DNA of 37,674 nucleotides, taken from assembly GCA_001464235.1 (NCBI GenBank), contig LNFH01000083.1, positions 1-37,674 of the forward strand. Reading direction: 5' to 3'. This DNA comes from Rhizobiales bacterium Ga0077556. GTDB taxonomy: Bacteria; Pseudomonadota; Alphaproteobacteria; Rhizobiales; Phreatobacteraceae. The notes under the pieces are model-generated. The model did no database searches. It saw only the letters and a program-made list of their open reading frames with translations, and was not told where the DNA came from. Positions 25,111 through 32,362 of the stretch are shown here, in pieces. A program made the position numbers and the translations under genes. Every line of letters begins with the position of its first letter. Within the stretch, counting starts at the first letter, position 1.

Positions 25111-25547
25111 GGATCGTCCTCGCCGCGGTCGCGCTCCTCGGTCTCGCCGCAGCCGCGGCGGGGCAGGAGGTCGCGCCCTTCGTCGTCTCCGGCGACGGCA
25201 TCGCGGCGCCGCTCGGCGGGCTCGCCGGCTCGGCCGAGCGCGGCGGGCGCATCGTCCGCAACCGGGAGACGGCCAATTGCCTGATCTGTCACACGATCCC
25301 CGATCCCGCCGAGGCGTTCATGGGCGAGGTCGGGCCGCCGCTCGCGGGGGTCGGCGCCCGGCTCACGCCCGGCCAGATCCGGCTGCGGCTGATCGATCCG
25401 ACGCTCGCCAACCCTGACGCGGTGATGCCGGCCTATCACCGTGTCGCCGGCCTCGCCCATGTCGATGCCCGCTGGCGCGGCCGGCCGGTGCTCTCCGCCC
25501 AGGACATCGAGGACGTGGTCGCCTATTTGTCCGCCCTGAAGGAGTGA
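25107..25547 (+). CDS. soxX: SoxX-like monohaem cytochrome c
   Basis: 146 residues from GTG 25107, overlapping the hydroxylase stop by 4 bases. A Sec signal peptide (to about residue 20) precedes a single haem site, CLICH (Cys58, Cys61, His62). Met107 in NPDAVMPAYHR is the likely sixth ligand. The flanking GPPLAGVGARLTPGQIRLRL and the C-terminal DIEDVVAYLSALK fit SoxX. With SoxA it would form the SoxXA complex, which oxidatively couples a sulfur substrate to the SoxY cysteine. Here it could also accept electrons from the hydroxylase. Confidence 0.9.
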   Translation: MRIVLAAVALLGLAAAAAGQEVAPFVVSGDGIAAPLGGLAGSAERGGRIVRNRETANCLICHTIPDPAEAFMGEVGPPLAGVGARLTPGQIRLRLIDPTLANPDAVMPAYHRVAGLAHVDARWRGRPVLSAQDIEDVVAYLSALKE

Positions 25548-25550
25548 CCC

Positions 25551-26033
25551 ATGCCCCGACCTCCATCCGACCGGCCGGATCTCCTGACGCGTCGCGGCGC
25601 CATCGCGGGCGCGGCGGCCTGCGTCGCCCTCGTCCCCGCGGCCGCGTCGGGCCAGGCGGCGCCCGCGGAGACCTTCGCCGCCGCCGAACGGGCGATCCTC
25701 GCCGGCCGTGAGCCCGCGGCGGCCGGCGTGGCGATCGAGATGCCGCAGCTCTCCGAGAACGGCAATGCGGTGGACATCGCCGTCCGGGTGGACAGCCCGA
25801 TGAGCGCCGACGATCACGTCGCCCGCATCCATCTCCTCGCGGACAAGAACCCGGTCCCGCGGGTCGCGACCTTCCACATCGGCCCGCAGGCCGGCCGTGC
25901 CGACGTCGCCACGCGCATCCGCCTCGCGGAGACGCAGACCATCGTCGTCCTCGCCGAGACGAGCCGCGGCGTCGTCCATCGCGGCAGCCGCGAGGTCATC
26001 GTCATTCTCGGCGCCTGCGTGGACGGAGGCTGA
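25551..26033 (+). CDS. soxY: SoxY-like sulfur carrier protein with an altered C-terminal arm
   Basis: 160 residues. A twin-arginine signal (LLTRRGAIAGAAACVALVPA) is followed by the SoxY beta-sandwich (MPQLSENGNAVDIAVRVDSP, then HLLADKNPVPRVATFHIGP). The chain ends ILGACVDGG, so the carrier cysteine (Cys156) is retained but the usual terminal GGCGG is replaced by GACVDGG. That places it four residues from the end instead of two. In Sox systems the intermediate is covalently held on this cysteine. It starts 3 bases after soxX with AAGGAG upstream and is followed 3 bases later by soxZ. Confidence 0.92.
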   Translation: MPRPPSDRPDLLTRRGAIAGAAACVALVPAAASGQAAPAETFAAAERAILAGREPAAAGVAIEMPQLSENGNAVDIAVRVDSPMSADDHVARIHLLADKNPVPRVATFHIGPQAGRADVATRIRLAETQTIVVLAETSRGVVHRGSREVIVILGACVDGG

Positions 26034-26036
26034 GCC

Positions 26037-26366
26037 ATGGCCAATGCCACCATCCCCGCCCGCATCACCATGCCGGCCGAGGCGAAGCGCGGCGAGATCG
26101 TCGAGATCCGCGTTCTCGCCCGCCATCCCATGGAGCGGGCCATCGATGCGCCCGGCCTCAGGCCCGTCGCGCGCAAGATTATCCACACCCTGCGTGTCAG
26201 CCAGGAGGGGCGCGAGTTCTTCCGCATGGACCTCTCGTCCGGCATCGCGGCCAATCCCTATGTCGCTTTCACGCTCCGCGCCGAGCGGAGCGGCGAACTC
26301 GTCTTCGAATGGATCGAGGACGGCGGCGTCACCTACAAGCGCCGCCAGGGCCTCACGGTGACATGA
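26037..26366 (+). CDS. soxZ: SoxZ-like partner of SoxY
   Basis: 109 residues, the usual SoxZ length, without a signal peptide; SoxZ is normally exported in complex with SoxY. Family stretches are visible: PARITMPAEAKRGEIVEIRV, HPMERA, and near the end GELVFEWIEDGG with the final KRRQGLTV. It starts 3 bases after soxY, and its stop overlaps the soxA start (ATGA), which confirms tight coupling of the Sox genes. Confidence 0.94.
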   Translation: MANATIPARITMPAEAKRGEIVEIRVLARHPMERAIDAPGLRPVARKIIHTLRVSQEGREFFRMDLSSGIAANPYVAFTLRAERSGELVFEWIEDGGVTYKRRQGLTVT

Positions 26367-27112
26367 GGGCGGCGATCGCCCTCGCCCTGGTCCTCGCCGC
26401 GGCGGCGGCCGGCGCCGGCGAGGTGCGCGCGCCGGCGACGTTCCTGTCGCCGGACCTCCGGGCGCTGCAGGACGATCCCTCGCGGCATCCCGGCTGGCTG
26501 TGGGTGGATTCCGGCGAGGCGCACTGGCGGGCGCCGCCGGCCGGCGGACGACCGTCCTGCCAGGGCTGCCACGGAGACATCGGCGGGATGCGCGGCGTCG
26601 CCACCCGCTATCCGCAGGTGGCCGACGACGGGCGCCTTCTCAATCTCGAAGGCCGCATCGAGACCTGCCGCAGCCGCCATCAGCAGGCGCCGGCCTTCGG
26701 CTACGAAAGCGAACCGCTCCTGTCGCTCACCGCCGCCGTCGCGCTGCAGTCGCGCGGGCTGCCGACGGCTGTCGCCACCGACGGACCGGCCGCGTCCTTC
26801 GTCGCCGAGGGACGGCGGCTGTTCGAGACGCGTATGGGCCAGCTCAACCTCTCCTGCGCCCAGTGCCACGAGGCGAATGTCGGCCGTCGCCTGCGCGGCG
26901 ACGTCATCTCCAGCGGGATCGGCACCGGATTCCCCGCCTACCGGCTCGAATGGAACACCATGGGGTCGCTGCACCGCCGGCTGCGGGCCTGCTCGCTCGG
27001 CGTCAGGGCGACGCAGTTCTCGCTGGGTTCGCCGGAATATCTCGCGCTCGAGCTCTATCTCGCGGCACGGGCGCAGGGCCTGCCGATCGAGGCGCCCGGC
27101 CTCAGGCGCTAG
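26363..27112 (+). CDS. soxA: SoxA-like dihaem cytochrome c
   Basis: 249 residues with a Sec signal to about residue 20. There are two haem sites, CQGCH (66-70) and CAQCH (165-169). Each is followed at the expected distance by a cysteine that serves as axial ligand: Cys102 (EGRIETCRSRH) and Cys210 (LHRRLRACSLG). The second corresponds to the persulfide active-site cysteine of SoxA, so the SoxXA catalytic residue is retained. It begins inside the soxZ stop. It is the last gene of the run; a 304-base gap follows. No soxB or soxCD is adjacent. Confidence 0.93.
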   Translation: MRAAIALALVLAAAAAGAGEVRAPATFLSPDLRALQDDPSRHPGWLWVDSGEAHWRAPPAGGRPSCQGCHGDIGGMRGVATRYPQVADDGRLLNLEGRIETCRSRHQQAPAFGYESEPLLSLTAAVALQSRGLPTAVATDGPAASFVAEGRRLFETRMGQLNLSCAQCHEANVGRRLRGDVISSGIGTGFPAYRLEWNTMGSLHRRLRACSLGVRATQFSLGSPEYLALELYLAARAQGLPIEAPGLRR

Positions 27113-27416
27113 AGGGGCTCCTGACCGGAGGATCCCCATCGGCGCACGCGCCTGGCGGGCACCGCGCGCCATCCCCATACCACCGACGGCGGACAATGTC
27201 CGCACCTTTGCGTGGGCGCTTTTCACAGTCCATCCTCGCACAAATACACACGCCGCGATGAAATCACTGGGCAAAATTGGTATTTTGTCCTGTCTCTTTG
27301 CCTGTTCCATTTCGGCCGGGCGGCGCCGACTTGCGGCAATATTGTCGGGACAATGGGCTTTACAGCGAAACCCCGCCCTCCCATCCTGCGCCCTCCCCCG
27401 TTCATGAGGCGCTGCC
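27113..27416. promoter_or_regulatory. Regulatory gap with three inverted repeats
   Basis: No gene is visible in these 304 bases. Bases 27220-27360 are more AT-rich than the surroundings. Three symmetric elements are present: GCGGACA-A-TGTCCGC (27189-27203), CAAAAT-TGGT-ATTTTG (27272-27287) and ATTGTC-GG-GACAAT (27341-27354). The first and third share the half-site GACAAT. They lie between the soxA stop and the oligopeptide-type binding protein, so operator function for that gene is the simplest reading. I could not fix a convincing -35/-10 pair. Confidence 0.45.
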
Positions 27417-29003
27417 ATGGCCCGTCAATTTTCCCGCCGCCGCTTTCTCGCCACCTCCGCCGCCGCCTTCGCCGCTCCGTCCCTGTCGCTGGCGCAGGGC
27501 GCCAACGTCCTGAAGTTCGTGCCGCAGACCGACGTGGCGGTGCTCGATCCGGTGTGGACGACCACCTATCCGACCCGCGACCACGGCTACATGGTCTTCG
27601 ACACGCTGTTCGGGATGGACGGTCAGTATCGCATGCAGCCGCAGATGCTGGCCGGCGCGACCACCGACAACGACGGGCGGGTGTGGACGCTGACGCTGCG
27701 CGACGGGCTGAAGTTCCATGACGGTTCCGCCGTCCTGGCGCGCGACTGCGTCGCCTCGATCAAGCGCTGGGGCGCCCGCGACGCCTTCGGCCAGGTGCTG
27801 ATGGCGGCCACGGACGAACTGTCCGCGGCCGACGACAAGACCATCCGCTTCCGCCTCAAGCACGCCTTCCCGCTGCTGCCCGACGCCCTCGGCAAGGCGT
27901 CGCCCAACATGTGCGCGATGATGCCGGAGCGGCTGGCGAACACCCCGCCGATGGAGCGCGTCACCGAGATGGTCGGCTCCGGCCCCTACCGCTACCTCGC
28001 CGGCGAGCGGGTGCCCGGTGCGCTGATCGCCTACCAGAAGTTCGACGGCTACGTGCCGCGCTCCGGCGGCACGCCGGACTGGACGGCGGGACCCAAGGTC
28101 GCCCATTTCGAGCGGGTGGAATGGCGGATCATGCCCGACCCCAACACGGCCATGGGAGCCCTGAGGGCGGGCGAGATCGACTGGTGGTATTCCCCCGACG
28201 CCGACCTGCTGCCGGCGCTGAAGGCCATGCGCGGGGTGTCGACCCGGGTCATCGACCCCACGGGATGGATCTCCACCATGCGGCTGAACCACCTCGTGCC
28301 GCCCTTCGACAATCCGGCGATCCGCCGCGCCGTGCTGTCGGCTGTCACCCAGTCGGACTTCATGGAGGCGCAGACCAGCGACCGCGAGCTGTGGAAGGAC
28401 GGCGTCGGCATCTTCTGCCCGGGCACGCCGATGGCGACGGACGCCGGCATGGCCGCCATCACCGGCCCGCGCGACCTCGAGAAGGCGAAGGCTGCCATCG
28501 CCGCGGCGGGCTACAAGGGCGAGAAGGTGGTGGTGCTCGGGGCGGCGGAGATCGCGAGTTCCAAGGCCCTGTCGGACGTCGGCGCCGACCTCCTCAAGAA
28601 GCTCGGCTTCAACGTCGACTACCAGCTCTCGGACTGGGGCACGGTGGTGCAGCGGCGCGCCAAGACCGATCCCGTCGACCAGGGCGGCTGGAACGTGTTC
28701 CACACCTTCTGGAGCGGCACCGACCTGTTCACGCCGGCGGGCCATGCCTTCCTGCGCTCGCACGGGCGCAACGCGGCTCCTGGTTGGCCGAGCATCCCGG
28801 CCATGGAGCAGATGCGCGACGACTGGTTCAGGGCCCCGGACGCCGCCGCGCAGGTGGCGATCGCCCGGCGGATGCAGGAACTCGCCTTCCAGGAGGTGCC
28901 CTATATCCCGCTGGGCCAGCGGTTCTTCCCGACCGCCTTCCGCAGCAATCTCACCGGCATCCTCAACGGCAATCCGGTGTTCTGGAACGTCCGGCGCGGG
29001 TGA
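27417..29003 (+). CDS. Oligopeptide/dipeptide-type ABC binding protein (family 5)
   Basis: 528 residues. A twin-arginine signal (FSRRRFLATSAAAFAAPSLS) precedes the three-lobed fold of DppA/OppA-type binding proteins. Landmarks are VWTTTYPTRDHGYMVFDTLF near the start, WTLTLRDGLKFHDG, GSGPYRYLAGERVPG, and PYIPLGQRFFPTAFRSNLTG near the end. It should capture a peptide, sugar, nickel or other ligand in the periplasm. No permease or ATPase gene is adjacent, so it is an orphan in this window. The start ATG 27417 follows GAGGCG. It ends 19 bases from the convergent GlxA-type regulator. Confidence 0.92.
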   Translation: MARQFSRRRFLATSAAAFAAPSLSLAQGANVLKFVPQTDVAVLDPVWTTTYPTRDHGYMVFDTLFGMDGQYRMQPQMLAGATTDNDGRVWTLTLRDGLKFHDGSAVLARDCVASIKRWGARDAFGQVLMAATDELSAADDKTIRFRLKHAFPLLPDALGKASPNMCAMMPERLANTPPMERVTEMVGSGPYRYLAGERVPGALIAYQKFDGYVPRSGGTPDWTAGPKVAHFERVEWRIMPDPNTAMGALRAGEIDWWYSPDADLLPALKAMRGVSTRVIDPTGWISTMRLNHLVPPFDNPAIRRAVLSAVTQSDFMEAQTSDRELWKDGVGIFCPGTPMATDAGMAAITGPRDLEKAKAAIAAAGYKGEKVVVLGAAEIASSKALSDVGADLLKKLGFNVDYQLSDWGTVVQRRAKTDPVDQGGWNVFHTFWSGTDLFTPAGHAFLRSHGRNAAPGWPSIPAMEQMRDDWFRAPDAAAQVAIARRMQELAFQEVPYIPLGQRFFPTAFRSNLTGILNGNPVFWNVRRG

Positions 29004-29022
29004 GCGGGAGGGGCGAGCCGCC

Positions 29023-30021
29023 TCAGGCCGGGACCGGGCGCGCCGGCGCGGGGGATGCCGGCGGGGCCGCGCCGAACTGCATCCGGTAGTCGTGGGGACT
29101 GACGCCGAGCCGCCGCCGGAAGGCCCGGCGCATCCGTTCCTCATCGAGGAAGCCGCACTTGCGGGCGATGTCCTTGATGCTGTGACGCGTCTCCTCCAGC
29201 GCGCGGCGGGCGGCCTCCAGGCGCATGTCCTCCACCACCTTCGCCGGCGTGCGGCCGGTGCGCGCGGTGTAGAGCCGGGCGAAGGTCCGGGGGCTCATGG
29301 CGACGCGCCGGGCCAGCGCCTCCACCCTGAGGTCCGCCTCCAGGTGGTCCTCCATCCAGCGGTGCAGCGGCTCGAAACCGTCATCGTCGGCCTCCTGCAG
29401 GGCCAGCGGAACGCTGAACTGCGCCTGGCCTCCGGAGCGCTTGAGGAACACGACCAGCCGCTTGGCGACGCGGATCGCCTCGGCGTGGCCGCGGTCCTCC
29501 TCGATCATGGCCAGCGCCAGATCGATGCCGGCTGTGACCCCGGCCGAGGTCCAGATCGAGCCGTCCCGCTCGAAGATGGCGTCGGGAGACACGGTGAGTT
29601 CGGGGTGGCGGTCCTGCAGAAGCTGGCACGAGCCCCAGTGGGTGACGACCTTGCGCTCCTTCAGGAGCCCGGCCGAGGCGAGGACGAAGGCGCCCGTGCA
29701 GACGGAGCAGAGGCGCCGGGTGAGGCCGGCATTGTCCGCCAGCCAGCGGACGAGGTCCGGATCCTTCGCCGCCTCGTGCACGCCGGGGCCGCCGACGACG
29801 AGGAGCGTGTCCACATCGCCGACCTCGTCCAGCGACCGCGTCATGATCTCGAGCCCGGACGAGGTGCGCACGAGGCCGCCGGCGACGGAGGCGACCGTCA
29901 GGCGATAGGGCGCCGCCTCACGCGGAGCCGTCTCGCAGGAGATCTCGAACGCCGCCAGTGGACCCGACAGGTCCAGGATGAGGGCGTCGGGAAAGACCAC
30001 AAAGACGACGTGACGCTGCAC
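29023..30021 (-). CDS. GlxA-type regulator: DJ-1/PfpI domain plus AraC helix-turn-helix
   Basis: 332 residues. The N-terminal half (to about 185) is a DJ-1/PfpI fold with DLSGPLAAFEI and the nucleophile-elbow-like SVCTGAFVLASAGLL. The C-terminal half (about 215-320) is an AraC/XylS domain with LARRVAMSPRTFARLYTART and IKDIARKCGFLDEERMRRAF. GTG 30021 was chosen because AAGGA lies 7 bases upstream; a TTG at 30036 is the only other candidate and lacks a ribosome site. It is divergent from a second DJ-1 family gene, suggesting it regulates that gene in response to the same ligand class. Confidence 0.93.
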   Translation of the reverse strand: MQRHVVFVVFPDALILDLSGPLAAFEISCETAPREAAPYRLTVASVAGGLVRTSSGLEIMTRSLDEVGDVDTLLVVGGPGVHEAAKDPDLVRWLADNAGLTRRLCSVCTGAFVLASAGLLKERKVVTHWGSCQLLQDRHPELTVSPDAIFERDGSIWTSAGVTAGIDLALAMIEEDRGHAEAIRVAKRLVVFLKRSGGQAQFSVPLALQEADDDGFEPLHRWMEDHLEADLRVEALARRVAMSPRTFARLYTARTGRTPAKVVEDMRLEAARRALEETRHSIKDIARKCGFLDEERMRRAFRRRLGVSPHDYRMQFGAAPPASPAPARPVPA

Positions 30022-30138
30022 CGGCCTGTCCTTCAAGGGGGTCGCATTCCCGCGTGGCAGGAAAGGAGGGCAGAATGTCGTTTCCGCCGCCTCCTGTCAT
30101 GGCCAAAGTGACCGCCTGCATCACGGACGGAGGCCATC

Positions 30139-30849
30139 TTGACGACATCCCCTCTGGAGATCGGGCTGCTGTTCTTCCCCGGCATGACCCAGCTCGACGT
30201 GACCGGCCCCTTCGAGGTGCTGGCGCGGCTGCCGGGGGCGCGCATGCACCTCCTGTGGAAGCGCATCGAGCCGATCACCAGCGACGTCGGCCTCATCCTC
30301 ATGCCGACCACGACCTTCGCGGACTGCCCCCGGCTGGACGTGCTCTGCGTCGGCGGCGGTCCCGGCCAGATCGCCGTGATGGACGATCCCGAGGTCATGG
30401 CCTTCGTCGCGAAAGCCGGCGCCTCGGCCCGCTACGTCACCTCCGTATGCGCCGGGAGCCTGATCCTTGCCGGTGCGGGTCTGCTGGACGGCTATCGCTC
30501 GGCCTGTCACTGGCTGTCGCGCGACCAGCTCGCCCCCCTCGGCGCCATTCCCGTGGCGGAGCGCATCGTCGTCGACCGCAACCGCATCTCCGGCGGCGGC
30601 GTGACGGCGGGCATCGACTTCGCGTTCCAGCTGGCGGCCGAACTGTGCGGCGAGGAGGTCGCGCGGCGGCTCCAGCTGCTGCTCGAATACGACCCGCAGC
30701 CGCCCTTCGACACCTCCGAGCGCAGCGCGACGCCCGAAGCGCTCGGCGCCATCCGCCAGGCGGCGAGACCCATGCTCGAAGCGCGGCGGGAGGCAGGGGA
30801 GCGCGCCCTCGCCCGCCGCAGCGCCGCGTCCGCCGACGCGCCGTCCTAG
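30139..30849 (+). CDS. DJ-1/PfpI family protein, isonitrile-hydratase-like
   Basis: 236 residues, starting with TTG at 30139 behind a strong GGAGG. The whole chain resembles isonitrile hydratase (InhA), which converts isonitriles to N-substituted formamides. Matching regions are LLFFPGMTQLDVTGPFEVLA (Asp20), RYVTSVCAGSLILAGAGLLD (nucleophile Cys104) and GGGVTAGIDFAFQLAAELCG. The residue after Cys104 is Ala rather than the Thr I recall in the Pseudomonas enzyme and see in the neighbouring regulator (SVCTGA), so activity might differ. It is divergent from that regulator with about 117 bases between. Confidence 0.85.
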   Translation: MTTSPLEIGLLFFPGMTQLDVTGPFEVLARLPGARMHLLWKRIEPITSDVGLILMPTTTFADCPRLDVLCVGGGPGQIAVMDDPEVMAFVAKAGASARYVTSVCAGSLILAGAGLLDGYRSACHWLSRDQLAPLGAIPVAERIVVDRNRISGGGVTAGIDFAFQLAAELCGEEVARRLQLLLEYDPQPPFDTSERSATPEALGAIRQAARPMLEARREAGERALARRSAASADAPS

Positions 30850-30954
30850 GGCGCCGAGGCCAAGGCCTTTCCCGGACGCGCCCCGCCCGTCCTCTGCATG
30901 CCCGAGGCCCCGACAGGCCGACGGATGTCGTCAGCACCGTCCAGGAGACCCGTC

Positions 30955-32184
30955 ATGTCCCGACCCAAGCTCGCTCCGCTGATCGCCGCGTGCCTCCTGT
31001 GGGCGGCGGCCGCGACACCCGCTGTCGCGCAGGTCTCCGACGAGGCGGTGCGCATCGGCGTCCTCAACGACATGTCCGGGCCCTATGCCGACATCACCGG
31101 CCGTTCGAGCCTGATCGCGGTGCAGATGGCGGTGGAGGATTTCGGCGGCACGGTGCTGGGCCGGAAGATCGAGGTCCTCTCGGCCGACCACCAGAACAAG
31201 CCGGACGTCGGATCGGCCATCGTCCGCCGGTGGTACGACGAGCGCGGGGTCGACGTGGTGGTGGGCCTCGGCGCCTCCTCCGTCGCCCTCGCCGTGCGCT
31301 CCTACACGCGCGAGATGGGAAAACTGGACATCGCGACGAGCTCCGGGTCGTCAGACCTCACCGGCACCGCCTGTTCGCCGACCGGCTTCCACTGGATGCA
31401 CGACACCTACGCCCTCGCGAAGACCCTGGCCACCGCCGCCGTCCGCAACGGCGGCAACTCCTGGTTCTTCGTCACCGCGGACTATTCCTTCGGCCACGTG
31501 CTGGAGCGCGACGCCGCGCGCTTCGTCGAGGCGGCCGGCGGCACCGTGCTGGGCCGGGTCCGGGCGCCCATCAACTCGACCGATTTCTCGTCCTTCCTCC
31601 TGCAGGCGCAGGCCTCCGGTGCGCGCATCATCGGCCTCGCCAACGGTGGCAACGACACCATCAACACGATCAAGACCGCCCGCGAGTTCGGCATCGTCGG
31701 CGGGCGCGGAAACCAGAGCCTGGCAAGCCTCCTGCTGATGATCACCGACGTCCACGCGCTGGGGCTGGAAGCGGCGCAGGGCATGCTGCTGACCGAGGGC
31801 TTCTACTGGGACCAGTCGGACGAGGCGCGCGCCTTCTCCCAGCGCTTCCTCGCCCGCCGCAACCTGATGCCGAACATGATGAACGCCGCCGACTACAGCG
31901 CGACGCTCCACTACCTCAAGGCCGTGCAGGCGGCGGGCACCGACGAGCCGCGGGCCGTGGCGGCGGCGATGCGCAGCCTGCCGATCAACGACGCGACGCT
32001 GAAGAACGGCCGCATCCGCAGCGACGGGCGGGTGGAGCGCGACATGTACCTCTTCCGCGTCAAGGCGCCGGGGCAGTCCCGCTCGCCCTGGGACCTCTAC
32101 GAGCAGGTCGCGACCGTCGCTTTCGCCGACGCCTTCCGGCCTCTCTCCGAGGGCGGCTGCCCGACGGCGGTCACCTCCCGCTGA
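30955..32184 (+). CDS. Branched-chain amino-acid/amide-type ABC binding protein
   Basis: 409 residues. A Sec signal (MSRPKLAPLIAACLLWAAAA, cleaved near TPAVAQ) precedes a type I periplasmic binding fold of the LivJ/UrtA group. Landmarks are AVRIGVLNDMSGPYADITGR, VEDFGGTVLGRKIEVLSADH, NSWFFVTADYSFGHVLERDA and a C-terminal DGRVERDMYLFRVK. ATG 30955 is chosen because AGGAG lies 7 bases upstream; earlier in-frame starts are less likely. No permease or ATPase genes are next to it, so it is a second orphan binding protein. Some orphans of this group serve as sensors or use distant transporters. Confidence 0.92.
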   Translation: MSRPKLAPLIAACLLWAAAATPAVAQVSDEAVRIGVLNDMSGPYADITGRSSLIAVQMAVEDFGGTVLGRKIEVLSADHQNKPDVGSAIVRRWYDERGVDVVVGLGASSVALAVRSYTREMGKLDIATSSGSSDLTGTACSPTGFHWMHDTYALAKTLATAAVRNGGNSWFFVTADYSFGHVLERDAARFVEAAGGTVLGRVRAPINSTDFSSFLLQAQASGARIIGLANGGNDTINTIKTAREFGIVGGRGNQSLASLLLMITDVHALGLEAAQGMLLTEGFYWDQSDEARAFSQRFLARRNLMPNMMNAADYSATLHYLKAVQAAGTDEPRAVAAAMRSLPINDATLKNGRIRSDGRVERDMYLFRVKAPGQSRSPWDLYEQVATVAFADAFRPLSEGGCPTAVTSR

Positions 32185-32323
32185 GGCGCTGCGGGAGACC
32201 CCCAGTCCCCGTGCTCAAAGCGGCCCGGCGGAGGACGGCCACGGGCTTGCGGAACAAATCGGCCTCACGCACGTTCAAGGGCGCGTCGGGGGGCAGTCCG
32301 CCCCAGCACAGGCGCGCGGGGAC

Positions 32324-32353
32324 GGTCCGACACGGACCCCTTCGCGCGAGGGG
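32324..32353. repeat. Two overlapping hairpins before the HWE kinase start
   Basis: GGTCCG-ACA-CGGACC (32324-32338) shares two bases with CCCCT-N7-AGGGG (32337-32353). The second stem includes the likely ribosome site GAGGGGG that serves the TTG start at 32363. The two stems cannot both form fully. This could control translation, but short GC-rich stems are common in such DNA. Confidence 0.3.
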
Positions 32354-32362
32354 GCCTCAGCG

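Noticed and set aside
27113-27137. Possible terminator after soxA (GGGGCTCC paired with GGAGGATCCCC)
   Set aside because: The stem needs a bulge and no T-run follows, so I did not call it.
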